A DNA stretch of 64,000 bases from Erythrophleum ivorense. Lineage: Eukaryota; Streptophyta; Magnoliopsida; Fabales; Fabaceae. Made by a program: the position numbers and the translations under genes. Of the stretch, positions 22,831-36,004 are shown piece after piece. Each line of letters begins with the position of its first letter. Position 1 is the first letter of the stretch. The stretch covers positions 3,095,596-3,159,595 of the forward strand of contig JAIUCV010000018.1 of assembly GCA_026724425.1 (NCBI GenBank), read 5' to 3'. The notes under the pieces are model-generated. The model ran no database searches. It worked only from the letters and a program-made list of their open reading frames with translations, and had not been told where the DNA came from.

Positions 22831-24030
22831 ATTTTAAATGGTGATAGAAATAACAATATTTTTTAATATTTTATTGTTAAGATATCTTTTTATTATTTGA
22901 ATTCATGATTATAGTGTAATTATAATACTTTTATGTTTAAATTAAATTTAGATTTTTATCCTCTTAGAATCTTGTTATTAATATTTTATCATCATAGTAA
23001 TTTCAACTAATTTAGATTTTTGAATGGATAAAGTAAGGTGATTGTGTTTAAATTAATTATGTCATTTATGTAGAAATAATAATCCATTTTGTTTTAGTTT
23101 TCAGCAACTAAAATATTTTAGTTTTTTAATTCATTATTATAGTAGCCTTATGATCATGCATAAGAATTAAGTGAGAATTTTGTGTGCATAAATTAAAGTA
23201 GTTGGGTTCAGTAAATTATGCTTTTTATTATTAAATGTGCAAATTAATTATATGTTGAATTTTCATATTTTTTGTTCTAAAGATTTATCTTGAGTTGTGC
23301 TTGGATATTATAATAGCGTTTATCTGACTTATGCATATAGACTATTCTTCTATAATTGCCTATGAAAATAAGTGAATGACCCCTCAGAAAGGAGGTGATC
23401 CAAAAGAAAGTATGTTTATGAGAAAGATAAAAAAAAAAAGTTATAAAAAAGCAATCAAGGCAACATAATGTGAAATGAGAGATGATTCTTAAAGAAAAAA
23501 AAGTATAAAATGATGTGTTCTCTAGGAACTAAGAGGGATAAACCTCAAAGAGAGAAGTATAACAAGAGGTGACATTTGATTGCTTGATTATGCAATTATA
23601 GATCCATTATAGGTGACACCTTCATTAGGAGAAAGTTTAACAATTTGGCTTGAGTTTAGAAAGATAAGTAAAATTAACAGATATATTTAGAAGTAAATGA
23701 TAAAGATAAAAGACATGATAAGGACAAAAGATAATATCCTAACATATAAGCATGCATGCATTATGAGATGATAATATTCTACCATAAGTATGCATGCATT
23801 ATGAGATAATATTTTTTGCCATGATTATGTATGCATTATTATAAGATATTCTCTAATAGCTTATGCATGTAATTACCATTATTGTAGTATAGCCATGGAA
23901 GTTTTTGCCTATTATCATCAAAATTATAAATTCTTAGTATTCTTATGATGTGTCCAATTCACCATGATCATGTAGAGTTTGATGTCTGAAGTGGAGATAT
24001 TATAAGTAGATATCTCGGTCATGCAAGACA
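22831..24030. other. AT-rich unassigned stretch with a tandem repeat
   Basis: No coding frame. A roughly 40-bp imperfect tandem repeat lies at 23731-23880. The rest shows no similarity to other parts of the window that I could see. Confidence 0.4.
23731..23880. repeat. About 40-bp tandem repeat, 3-4 copies
   Basis: GATAATATCCTAACATATAA/GCATGCATGCATTATGAGAT, then GATAATATTCTACCATAAGT/ATGCATGCATTATGAGAT, followed by two more diverged units. The core is the self-complementary GCATGCATGC. Confidence 0.8.
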
Positions 24031-25174
24031 CCCAACTTTGTTGCCTAGCAAGTTTTGAATTAGTATATACTTATTTGATGTCAAGAAATGTATCCATGTG
24101 ATGTAACCATTTAAACAAGATTAAATGTATATAATTATGATGTATGAATCTTGAAACTAAATGTATGGAAATGTGAGAATTTGCCACCCTTGTGCTAATA
24201 TGTGTTTGTGTATGAATGCATGTGGCATGTTGATATTGAGCTCCATGATATTTGTGACCATTTGAAATGCTTCCCTAGGTTGTGTTTGTACTATGGGGAC
24301 ATGCTCAAGTGGCTATAGTATATTAAGAAAGTGAAATGGTAACTTAAGAATCCCTTATGACCCTTAAAATTGACCAAAATTTGAGCTAAATCACAAACTG
24401 ACCAAGTAGGCTATTCTTGGTATGAAATTTAGCACACTTATAGAGTTTAAACTAGAGCTTTTCATAGAGCTAAAGAACATCCAATTTGAAACTTTAGAGA
24501 ATTTATTATAATTTTTTAAAATTGGCCAAATTATGTAAAAATAATAACAAGATTGTTCATATAGTCAGTTTCTTCTTCTATGTCATTTGAAGGTCAAATG
24601 GTATCCAATACTCATACAATTTTATCGACATAAACTATATCACAAGCTTTTTATAGCCACTAAGATCACCTCATTTAGAGCTCTGTAGAGGGAGAACTGA
24701 ATTTTCAAATTTAGAGGACAATATCAATAATGCAAATAGATCTTTGGGACTGTTCCATTGTTTTCTCAGTTTAGTTGATGTCTACATGATCTAAAATTAT
24801 TTTTACTATTAGTAGACATCCACAGTTTTTCAAAATAGTATGGTTTGATTGATTTTTTTAAAAAATTAATTATGAATTTTCAAATTTCATATTAGTAAAT
24901 TAGAACAGTGAACTAGAGAGCAAACCTTGATTTTTCCCATGCATGGTGCCAAACCCAAGATGGATTAGTTGTTTTGTGACATTTTTTATTTGTATGGATG
25001 TGTTACAAATTGAGAATGATATTCATGTGCTCATGTGACCCATAAAAGCATGAAATGAGTAAGTAGGGTCTTATGTAACCCAATTTAATTGGATTAAATA
25101 TGTCATTTTTCCTTAAATGTGAAGCCACAAACCCATTAGCTATAAAATGAGAGCTAGAAAGGTAAGGTATTACA
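24030..25174 (+). mobile_element. 3' part of a family B LTR
   Basis: Homologous in reverse orientation to 34125-35260 (shared TGTATATAATTATGATGTATG, TTTGCCACCCTT, ATGAAATTTAGCACACTTATAGA-type landmarks). It ends AAGGTATTACA at 25174, the mirror of TGTAATACCTT at 34125. The first two thirds of the LTR are missing. Confidence 0.7.
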
Positions 25175-25289
25175 AGAGACAAGCAAATAAGTTAACCATA
25201 AAAAGCTAGTATCCTTTCTTAGAGATAAATAATGTATTAGATCATCTTATCAGAGCATCTAACTAGTCTTAAGGTCAAGATACTACCAA

Positions 25290-26290
25290 ATAAGGGATAT
25301 CTTGAAAATTGCCTTTAGGATTAGATATAGATGATATGAATATTTAGTCATACCTTTTGGACTTACCAATGCCCATGTCATATTTATGGATTACATGAAT
25401 TGATTGTTTAGACGCTTTGTGGCTACTTTTATAGATGATATCATGGTCCATTTCCAACATAGGAAGAACGTGAACAATATCTTACGATAGTATTATAGGT
25501 CCTCAAGGAAAAATAATTGTTTTCTAAGTTGGAAAAATGTGAATTTTAGTTTAGAAAGGTGAATTTTTTGGACTGTGGTTTCATAAGAAGGAGTCTAGGT
25601 AGATCTAACAAAATTGACATAGCAATTTTATGGGAGAGACCTAAAGGCACTACTAAAATTAGAAGTTTCCTAAGATTAGCTAGATATTATTAAAGGTTTA
25701 TTGAAGGATTCTCTTAATTAGTTTTATCCTAACAAGGTTAATTGGCAAAGGAAATCCTTTTGTCTGACCCAAGAATATGATAATAGTTTTTAGAAATTAA
25801 AAGAAAAATTTATTACCACTCCAATCCTAATAATTCCAAATCCCTTAGAAATTTTTGAAATTCATGATAACACATCTAAGAAAAGTTGGGCTATATCTTG
25901 ATGTAGAATAAGAGAGTAGTTGCTTATGCCTCTAGACAACTTAAAGCCCTTGAAGAGAATTATCTTATTTATGATCTAAAATTAGTAACTCTAGTAATGA
26001 TCTAGAGACACTATTTCAATAGGATAGAATTTGAGGTATTTAATGATCATAAAAGTCATAAGTACATTTTTTTACCAAAGAAAAACTAAACATGAAGCAA
26101 AGGAGATAGATGAAATTGTTATAATTTTCAATTGAAGTATCATCTAGACAAAGCCAATATAGTGGTTGAAAATCCTTGCATATCACTAAAATGATGATTG
26201 AGAAAATGAAATTGATTGAATATTTTAGGAATATAAGTCTTTCAAAGACCATGTTACCTCATAATTTACACATCAGTGAGCTCAAAATTG
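25290..26290 (+). pseudogene. Chromovirus-type (Ty3/gypsy) reverse transcriptase/RNase H remnant
   Basis: Reading across frames, the segment shows TFWTYQCPCHIYGLHE-like decay of the TFGLTNAP..F..LM motif, then VLKEK..FSKLEKCEF, RPKGTTKIRSFLRLARYY, an RNase H stretch with EENYLIYDLKL and FEVFNDHKSHKYIF, and a decayed HLDKANIVV before integrase. These are the usual blocks of a Tekay/Del-like pol in correct order, with many stops. It starts only about 115 bp after the end of a family B LTR and without a primer binding site, so gag, protease and the start of RT were deleted. The family B LTR may belong to this lineage. Confidence 0.75.
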
Positions 26291-27590
26291 AATGTGGCAC
26301 TAGATCCCAAGTAAGTGTGAGCTAAAGAATAGACTAATTTTTATAGTCAAAACAAGGCAAAAAACGAGTTGAAAATTTGAGATGTAAATTCCCTTTTTTG
26401 TTGCCTAGCTACAATGTTTGTGCTTTTATCAAATCATGAACATATGCACATTAGTGCTTTGTGCAAGGAAATATTGATCAGTATGATATGTTAGTATGCA
26501 ATGCCTATTGCTACCAACAAATACTTTAATTCTTTTTTTGCTTAAGGACTGTCATTAGAGGGCTAGTTAGTAACTTCTCCATTGTCTGACTTAGTTGTTG
26601 AGGTGTAATAAGGGCTAAATGCATAAATGACAAGAGTTATTTTACATCTTAAAGTTTGTAAGATACTCTATTTGATAAATTTGTAATTATCATTTTCATA
26701 ATTGACGATGATCAAGACTTGGAAGCATTCAATACTATATTGACTGACAAATAAGAGTTAAATTATGCTAATTAATTAACAACTGTTGGTTTGGTTAATT
26801 ATGTGACTTTGCTTTAGTTAATCATGAGACTTCAAGACTTCTTAAAAATGATTCAACCTTAATATGGATAATCTAATATCATCTAAACTTGATCCTTTAG
26901 TTTTTTCTAGTAGATGCTGGATCTGACTTGACTAATTCAATAATTCATTCTCTTTATCTTTTTAATATATTATTACTGAATGTTGATGGCATTTTTAGAG
27001 CATCTCCTGATAATCATCAAAAACTTTAAAATACAACAAATTATTTGCTTAGCTTTGATGATTAAGTTGAAGATTTTTTTAAAAATGATTCCACCATACT
27101 ACTATGAATAATCTAATGTGATTTAAACTTGAGCCTTTAGTATTTCCAGTAGATGCTCATTCACAATTGTCTTCAATAATTCATCCGTTTTATTTTTATT
27201 TATTTATTTCTTAGTAAACATTAATTTTTTTAAATCCCTCTTTTTTTTTAATTTTCTTGGAGTATTTTTAAAGTCTCTTTTATCATCATCTATAACAAAA
27301 TACAATAAAATTAAGAGTGAATTACACAAACCTTCTCACTATTTTTAAAATATGCAAGGACATTTGCTTAAACAAAATTTACTTTACATTTTAGTTGAAT
27401 TTTAAATTTTTAACTTAAATATCCTCAATTAATCTAAATATATACTTTTCTAACTAAAAAGTTTTTTAAATGGAGGATATTTTTGTCAAAAATTTGAAAA
27501 TTAGACTAAAGTATATAGTAACTTATTGCATCAGTGAAAATCTATATATTTTTAAAAATAAGGAGAATGTTTGTACAGTTTCATCAAAAC
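26291..27590. repeat. AT-rich stretch with a diverged roughly 160-bp direct repeat
   Basis: About 26840-27000 and 27075-27240 share AAAAATGATTC, ATAATCTAAT, AAACTTGA.CCTTTAGT and CAGTAGATGCT-type blocks in the same order. A GCTTTGATGATTAAGTTGAAG block at 27052 also resembles GCTTTGATGATTGACTTCAC at 27633. No coding frame. Confidence 0.55.
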
Positions 27591-27870
27591 TTAGAAGCGG
27601 CTTATGGAATTTACTTTTAAATTAATTGTTTGGCTTTGATGATTGACTTCACACCTAGTTTTCCAAGCCTCTCCACCACTTCGCCCTTCACAAAAGTTAT
27701 TTCCTTGATGCTTTGGCAACAAACATCTGCAGTGAAAAGTTGAAGCACATAGAGGAAGCCATTCCAACATCTGCAAACCTCCAAACAAATGTGCTTGCAT
27801 TGGTTGTTAAATCTGAGCTCCGTTCCACCGGCAGCCACATCTCCCCACTTCTAACCCTATTATTAGTTGA
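27591..27870. pseudogene. Possible relic exon (GC-richer block, unknown product)
   Basis: This block has higher GC and more even codon-like texture than its surroundings and is open in two minus-strand frames (69 and 73 codons) and partly on the plus strand. Its right part is duplicated at about 6290-6410. I do not recognise the protein, and the competing open frames on both strands leave the coding strand undecided. Confidence 0.3.
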
Positions 27871-28123
27871 TTTCAATTATTAATTTTCAAATTAATTACT
27901 AGTTTGCTCAATGATTGTTTTCCCAAGAATTTTCATATTTATTAACCGAGACTAGGCTGCACATTTAAAATTGCCAACCCTGGTCTCCTTATAAGACTAT
28001 TTGTCTTTATCGAGGAACAAGAGGCCAAGGACCTTGTTAATTCAAACTAATTCGTCTTTTTTGGTGCAGTTATGCTATATTAAAAGCCCACTACTTTGAC
28101 TGTGAGTTCCCCCCTAAAGGAAA

Positions 28124-28165
<42 letters not shown>

Positions 28166-28975
28166 GTAGTAAAGAATAAAGAAGTCACCGAATTGAATTC
28201 ATTTACAAAATTGACTATTTGTAAATTACTTCCTAATTTACCTTACTTTAAAATTTTATCAAATGAATGATTTGTTTATTTAAACTTAGGCTAAATTACA
28301 ATTACTTCTTCTGAGAGATATTTAAATTACACAATTATCTTTGTTTTTTGTTTAAAAATTTATACTCTCATTTATTGACATAAAAAAAATACACTATACT
28401 AACCTTACCTAGAACCAAAAGTAAGTTATAATTACATTTATTTTGATCAAAATATTCTCATATTTATTATTTATATAATCTAACAAGTATTAAATATATA
28501 TTCAACTAATATAAAAATAATTAATTTTCTAAATTTTAAATAAAATAAATTCAAAGCTTTCAACATAGAATAAATAGTATTGAAATAAAAATTTTAAAAA
28601 ATATATTTTTTAATAAGTTATATTTTCAATGAAAGAAATCAATATTATTTTTTAGTATTTTTTCTCATATTTTAGCTTCAAGGGGTTTTGTATACTTTCA
28701 TAATAGAGGGAAAAGTTATTTAATTTAAGCATCTTTCAAGACAAGAGAGAGTAATTTACTCTTCAACTTATTAACATAATTTATTCATTTGCAAATTCCT
28801 AGAGTTGATTTTTTATGATATACTTATTGTGTTAAAAATTATTTCAGATGAAAAAAATGATAAAATATGTTGAGCAACTTTTTGATTCACAAAATGTATT
28901 AGTATCTTGTGCCAAAAAAATGTACATATATATATATTAGTCACTTTTGTAATTGACATTACTAATAGGATAGCT
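27755..28975. repeat. Segmental duplication, copy 2 (partner at 6295-6960)
   Basis: Follows the same order of landmarks as the first copy (CCATCTCCCCACTTCT, AATTGCCAACCC, GTCTTTATCGAGGAACAAG, AGTCACCGAATTGAATTCAT, AAAATGTATTAGTATCT). It is longer because of an (AAT)n expansion and an AT-rich insertion around 28230-28780. Confidence 0.75.
28127..28170. repeat. (AAT)n microsatellite
   Basis: About 13 uninterrupted AAT/TAA units inside the segmental duplication. The partner copy lacks the run, so it expanded after the duplication. Confidence 0.95.
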
Positions 28976-29249
28976 TTTCCAAGATAAATTGTGTAGGAAA
29001 AGAATTAGAAAAACTCTTATAAACATAATCTACATATAAATAAATGATCTAAAAGCAATTCATCTGCTTGTAGTTGTAGCATCAATACTATTATAGATAT
29101 TAAAACGAATTGGTTTAAGAAATTAGATTAAAAAATCACAAAAAGTCATAAAGAAGTAATTAGTTGTGCAAAAGATTAGATAATTTTTTTTTCAATTATA
29201 AACACTAATTGATAAACATAATCATATGTCATATTACAGTAACAAAGTT

Positions 29250-29858
29250 TGTGTATTAGAAAAAAAAATACAAAAAATAGTGAAGAGTTTGGATATGCAA
29301 AATCTTTGATCAAATATTGGAAAGACCAATATTTAAACATTATTATTTTTCAAAAAAGAGAATTTTGATTAAAAACTATTTAAGACTTTTATAATCAAAA
29401 GAAAAAATTATTTGAAAGTCATAATTATCATTATTTTCTTCAATGTGATACAATAGATGTATCTAGTGATGAAGAAAGTGAAAAAGTGAAGGTTATAGAG
29501 TAGGAGAAAAGCTTTGATTTTAAAGAAACTGAGGAATCTAAAATTAAACACACTAATTCTGAAAAACAAAATTAGAAAATGCAACAAAAGAAAGCACCTT
29601 TGAAGCTAAAATCTAAGATGAAGATAGTAGAAAAGTAAAATCCACAAAAGATAAAACATTTCTAAAAGATGGAGGAAAAAGAAATGTGGGCAAAGAAGAT
29701 GATTTAGAAATAAACCCAAAACTAGACTTTATGCTCAAACAGAGTTTGAGCAAATATTTGTTCATACAAAAAATAGTAGTTCGTATGGATAAACTAGGCA
29801 TAATGAGGAAGAAATTCCAACTACAAACAATATAGTGATGGTTTAAATAGACAAAAAG
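29250..29858 (+). pseudogene. Endogenous pararetrovirus copy 2, segment a (lysine-rich pre-coat region)
   Basis: A Lys/Glu/Ser-rich coding texture with stops (DVSSDEESEKVKVIE, KMEEKEMWAKK) leads directly up to the solo LTR. On the far side of that LTR the sequence continues into the coat/nucleocapsid region shared with copy 1. The left border is uncertain. Assignment to the virus rests on continuity across the LTR and the matching AAAAG duplications. Confidence 0.5.
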
Positions 29859-32800
29859 TGTAACATCCGGTCCTTCCATAAAATATGAGAAATGTGATGT
29901 TCGGTTTCTCCATAAATGTCAGAAATTGATCAAATATAAAATAAAGTCCTCAAAATAGAAGGAATTGGGACCAACTAAAATTATAATAAAATTATAAATA
30001 ATAAAAAATGAGGATTTGAGCATTGAGTTATCAAGAAATCAAGGCTCGAGTAATTTGAAAAATTTGCCAAAAGGCTAATGGCATTTTCCTAAATATGGGC
30101 ACTTTTTGAAAAGCTTATAGGAAGGCTTTTTAAATGAAAGTTTTAAGTTCTCTAGGGTTCTCAGAGGCCATGAAAACCATAGGAACCCTCAGGACAGTTG
30201 AAACCCTTTCGGTGAGCGATTTCGGCTGATGGTTGACCGAAACTTTAACCAATCGGTTTGGAATGGTTTTAGATCCTTTTTGAGTGATTCCAAAGGCAAT
30301 TGTTATGATTAAGAGCCTAAGGAATATGAAAATATAGATTTCAAAAAGGAGTTGATATGAGCCTAAAATGAAAAAGCCAAGAAAATGGACTAAAATGCAA
30401 AAGTAAAAAGTTGCATAAAGTGACTTTTAGCTCCTTCTTATCCACGTTCCAGCAGCTTCTCACTTCTACGATTTGTTTTTGCCCCAAAAATAGAGAAGGA
30501 AGCTAGCTCTCTTGGGCGCACAAGGAGAGGAGATTTTGAAGAGAGAAAAAGCAAGGAAAAGGTAAGAAAAGTGTGGAATTTTATGCTCTTCCCTTGAGTA
30601 AACTTGTTTCTCTCATTCTCTTCATTTCTATGGTTTCATTAATGGATTTGGTGATGTTTTGAGCGTGGTCCAGAGGAGGAATAACAGAATTTGAAGAAGA
30701 GGAACTTACCACTTGGAAGAGCACTTGAGAAAAGCTAAGAAATCAAGGCAAGTTGTTGTCTTCCATGCTTCTTCTTCCTTTCTCCTCCTTGTGATAATTT
30801 TGTCCCATGTAGAGCCTAATCAAAGGGAGATGAATTTTGGTCCTAGCAAAGGAGATTCATCGATTTTGGAGTGTTAGAAGCAAGTAAGTGCAAAGAAATC
30901 AAAGAAAGAAGCATGAAAACACAAGATAGAAAAACTAGGGATTTATGGAGACATTGTGAAATCTGTTTTGATCCATGAATTCCCTAACTTAGATGAGTGT
31001 TTGCTTGAGTTCCTAAGATCCCTAGAGACCTCCCTACACACCTCTTCCATCAAAAAAACAAAGCAAACCCATTACTTCCCTTTTTCATGTGTCATTTTGG
31101 CCTAGGGCAGAACTATAGGTTAGGGATAGTTTTAATTTGTTCTAAGCTTATTTTTGAGTCATATATGATGGAAGAAGATGAGAGGAAGCCTTGGAAACAT
31201 TTTAGAAACCATAAATATTAAGATGGAGGTGTAAGCTCCATAATGTAGCATAATGAAGCAACTCATAGCTAGGCTCCTTAAAATAATTGTGTGATGACTA
31301 GCAACTCATAGCTAGTCAAGAATCATAGATTAAAGGAGAGAAGGGAGCCAAGATCATGAACTTTTGTAGTTGCTTCATTAAGTGCTTTATGGAAACATAA
31401 TATAAAGTGTGTATAATGCCAAGGCTTGTTCCCATGAGTAACTCATATTTCTTTTGGTGTGTCTAGGCCAAGAGAAATGATCTCCACCTTCCTGGGTGTG
31501 TGAGGTCAAGGGAGAGGACTCAAAGCTTAAGAAAAAAGTGTGTAATTGCTTCCAAGGTAGCTCTCTCCACCTTCTCTCATGCATGGATGTATGCTTAACT
31601 TGCTTAAAATGTGTGTATGTATATTTTTAAGTTATGAAGAGTATGATAGGATGATTTCACATGCCATGGTTCTATGATGACATATTATGTTTCATATGAT
31701 GTTTTAATATGTGCTTGGATTTGCTTAAGTGTGGTGAGGCCAAGAACTCTTAGTTATGGTGAGGATTTGGTGAGGCCAATCCACTTGCTTAGCAAGCCTT
31801 TGTATGCTATGTATGATATTCTCAAGTGATAAAAATGCTTCTTGAATGTTTGCACATGTCCATAAGATCATATATGCATTTATGAGACTTGTTTGCATCC
31901 ATTATGTATAATTGAATGAGAGATGAGCTATTAGGATTCTTTGAATCTCATTTCCCTCCTCTCTAATGCTCTAACATGCTAGGTGGACCAAGTAGCTATG
32001 GCAATGGGAGCCAACAACAATAAAGATGAAAGATTGACAACCATATATCTAGTTTCATTCTTTTTAAAACTATAATGGTGCTTCATAATGTATATGATGT
32101 TGTAAATGGTCTATGACCCTTGAGACATGTGTAAATATGATATTATGTAATGTTTAAATGTATGAATATGATGTATGAGCTCTAGCATCTATTTTAAGTA
32201 TGTAATGCCCAAGTATGCAATTTAGAAGTTTGATGGAAATGTGCATAAGTGTGGGTTGAATGGCCAAAATGAGATGCATGAGGTTTGAGACCATTTGGGT
32301 AGCTCACCTAAGTCTTAAATGTACTTTGAGACTTGCCCAAAAGGTGCCAAGATCAAGGGAAATTCATATGGCAACTTTGGTATCCTATATAGGGCCAAAA
32401 TTTACCATTATATCACTTTTTGGACAAATGAGTTAGTCTTGATCTGAGATTTGGCATGCAATTAGGCCTCATTAAGAGATTTTTGGGAAGGTAAAGATCA
32501 TAATTTTCAAAGGTCTATAGAATATTTGATGATTTTTCAAAGTTAGCAATTTTCATGGTTTCTAGTTTGCTGCGCTATTCATTTGGTCCGAAATTGTTTT
32601 CTGTCACATAAGGCTCAAATGATGTCCAATTGTCACAAAATTATATACACAAAAACTAGACATTCACAGTGACTCATACCAATAGGAAGCACCTCATTTG
32701 GAGGTCTAGAGAAGGAGATATAAATTTTTGAAATTTCTATCCACTACTAGTGATTTTGCTCAACCAGAGGTACTGTTCCATTGAATTCTGAAGTTTGGGC

Positions 32801-33394
32801 TTGATGAACTGATCTGGAGATATTTTTCCTCTCTATAGATTTCCAAATTGGTATCATGTGCATGGATTGGATTTTTGTGGAATTAATTAGACATTTTCAA
32901 AGTTTTCTGCAAAATTCTGTGACAGTTCTAGAATTCAGTCAAACCTTTGGACCATTTTAGATGTCAAACGTCCTCTATGATAAATGTTATGCTCTGAATG
33001 TATTTTTAGTGTAAATTAGACATCCATATCTTTTTATAATGACTAAGATTGCATGATTTTAATTTTTCTAGATTTAGTTATGATTTTTCAAAGTTTAGGC
33101 AAGAATAGGGGGCAAATCTAGCTGAAATTCACTAAGCCAATTTCATGCTCCATTTTGGTTTCCATGAATTGTAGGCATGATTTTTATGATGCAAATGAGT
33201 TGTAATGATGTAATTAAATATGATAATGCATAGTATGAGCTCACACGGTCCACGTGACACTGATTGCAAATTTTTAGATATGATGCAACGGGAAAATAAT
33301 CTCATTTTTCTTGTTTTTTCTATGGGAAACATATATGGTTCATGATATTATGCCATTTAAAAGCAAGAGATGAGCTAGAATTTATGGTGTTACA
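29859..33394 (+). mobile_element. Family B solo LTR (3536 bp) inside the EPRV
   Basis: Begins TGTAACATCCGG, ends TTATGGTGTTACA, and is flanked by the perfect 5-bp duplication AAAAG (29854-29858 and 33395-33399). No internal region is present, so it is a solo LTR left by LTR-LTR recombination. It has no long open frame. It contains a shortened version of the GGTGAGGCCAA array near 31730-31790. Homologous, reversed, to 34125-56429. Confidence 0.92.
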
Positions 33395-33399
33395 AAAAG

Positions 33400-34124
33400 T
33401 ATATGTAAATGATACATATTTAGATTTGAAAAATGTTCTCTATGATTAATATGAAAAAAGTTATTGATGATTGAGCATACTCTTTTTCTTTGGTAGTAAT
33501 CAACAACAAATATAAATGGTCACATGCAAAATTTTTAGATTTTTTAACAAGAACATTGCAATGAGACACTTTACAATTTCTAAAGAAACAAGAAGATTAA
33601 ATAAAAAAATAGGCACAAAAAAGTGAGTTCTTAAATAATTTTCTAACTTCTGAATATATCTTTTAGAAAGTGGTGTGAATTATGATATTAGAATTTTGTA
33701 GATCTATGGATGAAATTAGTTCTAATTCATGTACGAATTACATTCTCACAAAATTAAAAATTATATAATATTAGGAAAATTGGATTAAATATGATAATTT
33801 GGATAGTAATAGACCATTGTTTAACTAAAAAAGTGAAAAACTGATTAAGAAGTGAATATTGTATTCTCTAAAATAATTGAGAATTTGGATGCATTGAATC
33901 AAGATTGAGAACAAGAAAACACAATTGGAAAAAAAATTAGAAAATCCATATATATTAAGATAAATAAAAGATATATAAGAAAAAGATTATGAAAACCAAA
34001 AAGGATTTGTCAATGTTATATTTGTAATGAAAAAGGTTATATAGCTTCATAATGCCCTAAAAAGGGAAATGGTACTAAGAAAATAATAAAAACATGAAAA
34101 AGAATTTGTTTTGGTGAAGATATT
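33400..34124 (+). pseudogene. Endogenous pararetrovirus copy 2, segment b (coat/nucleocapsid end)
   Basis: Aligns with copy 1 at 1055-1896. It encodes a decayed zinc knuckle near 34012-34055 (CYICNEKGY then a stop where a residue before the last Cys is expected; the His is changed to Tyr), after a basic KPKRICQ stretch. The coding strand is plus. It stops at a TSD where the second LTR begins. Nucleocapsid role inferred from the knuckle and from its position before the protease. Confidence 0.7.
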
Positions 34125-36004
34125 TGTAATACCTTAAACTTCTAGTCCTTCAATTGTATTACATAACTTAACTTCAAACATTTTCCATGAAAATGCAATA
34201 TATTAATACATTATTTTGCATTACGTAAGACTTCAAAAATTCATCTTAAGTGTTGTGGACCATATGAACTCCTCAATATCATCCTCTACCCAAAATCCAT
34301 CCATACAAGTCATAAACATCATAAACCATCACATACATCTTGAATTAGAAGCCACACACTAGAAAAGATAAAGAATTGCTCTTGGGTCTCTACTGTAGCT
34401 TTTTAGTGTCAAGTTTGGAAATTCATAATAAATTATAGAAAAATTGAAATCAAATGTAATGGCTTTCTAGAAAGCTCTAGATGTTAACTAGAGGTTAAAA
34501 ATAATTCCAAACCAAAACAGAAGCATTTAACCTATGAAAATCGATGGAATAATACCAAAGGTCAGGCTGTATTACTGGTACTATCATGCAACTTCAAAAA
34601 TTCATATCTCCCTCCACAAGCTCTAAATGAAGTGATTTAGGTGGCTATAGAAAGCTTATGGTGCCTAGTTTATATTTATAAAATTTCATAGCTATTGGAC
34701 TTCATTTGACTTATAAGTGATATAGAAACAAAATATGATCATATAAATAGTACATATTACCATTATGTATAATTTAGCCAATTTTGAAAAATTATAATAA
34801 ATTCTTTAGAGCTCCAAATTTGGTGTTCTTTGCTCTATAAAAAGCTCTATATGTGTGCCAAATTTCATGCCAAGACTAGCCCCTTTGGTCAGACTTTGAC
34901 TTAGCTCAAGTTTTGGTAAATTTTAAGTGTCACAATGGGTTTATAATGCACCAAAAGACCTTCTTCTTACTCTATAGCCACTTGAGCACATCCTATAGTA
35001 TAAATATAGCCTAAAAGCATGCCAAATGGTCTAAATCACCATGGAGCTTAAACTCACTATGCCACTCACATTTATATACAAACTTTTACTAGCATAAGGG
35101 TGGCAAAATCTCATATTTCCATACATTTAGCTTCAAGGATTATACATACATCATAATTATATACATTGAGTCTTTATCAAATGATTACATCTCACATACA
35201 TTACATAGGTACAATTTTTGGCATCAATTTACTACAAAGTTGATTATTTTACTATTCCCTTGTCAAGGATTGTGCTCCAAGGTATTTGATCTCTTTTCTT
35301 TGGACTTCTTGGCTCACCTAGACATGAGTAAACATATGGAGGGGAGAGAGTGAGATTCATAAAATCTCAATAGCTCTTTATCCTTTGAAACATGCATAAT
35401 TGATGCATTTACAAGTCAAAGAATGCATGCATGTCTTTCAAGCTACTAGTGAACATATACATAGCATTTTTCATGTTCAAGAAACCCATACATAACATAC
35501 ATAGGCTTTTAAGGGCATTGGTTTAGCCTCACCCATTTTTCTTGGGACTTTTGGACTTACCTCACCCATTTTCAAAGAACTTTTGACTAAGCCCCACTCC
35601 TCTTGTGACCTTTGGATTTGTCTCACCCAATTCTAGGGATTTTTTGCTCATCCTCACCCTTGTTAAAGGGACTTTTGGCATCACCAATGTAACAACCCTA
35701 ATTTCTAATAATCATAATTAAGGTTAAATATGTGATTAATAATCATATATCAAGGTTTGAAATCATTAAGATTAATTACATCGGGAAAGTGAGGAAATTT
35801 GAAACCTTAATGCTGTTAGGGTCATTAGTTAGACAACCACAATTATTCGAATGCGTAAGTGGATTTATTTATCAATAAAGAGCCTTTGATTCTCCTGTCC
35901 ATCAATTCTAACTCATAAAATCCTCCTACAAGTGTTTCTAGATCATTCCTTAGCATTACCTTAAGAGAAACTAAGGTTTCTAGGTGAATATGAGAAATAG
36001 AGCA

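Noticed and set aside
23388..23401. AAAGGAGGTGATCC, a 14-base match to the complement of the 16S rRNA 3' end, hinting at a plastid or bacterial rRNA insertion.
   Set aside because: The flanking bases do not continue as 16S rRNA on either side, so this is most likely chance.
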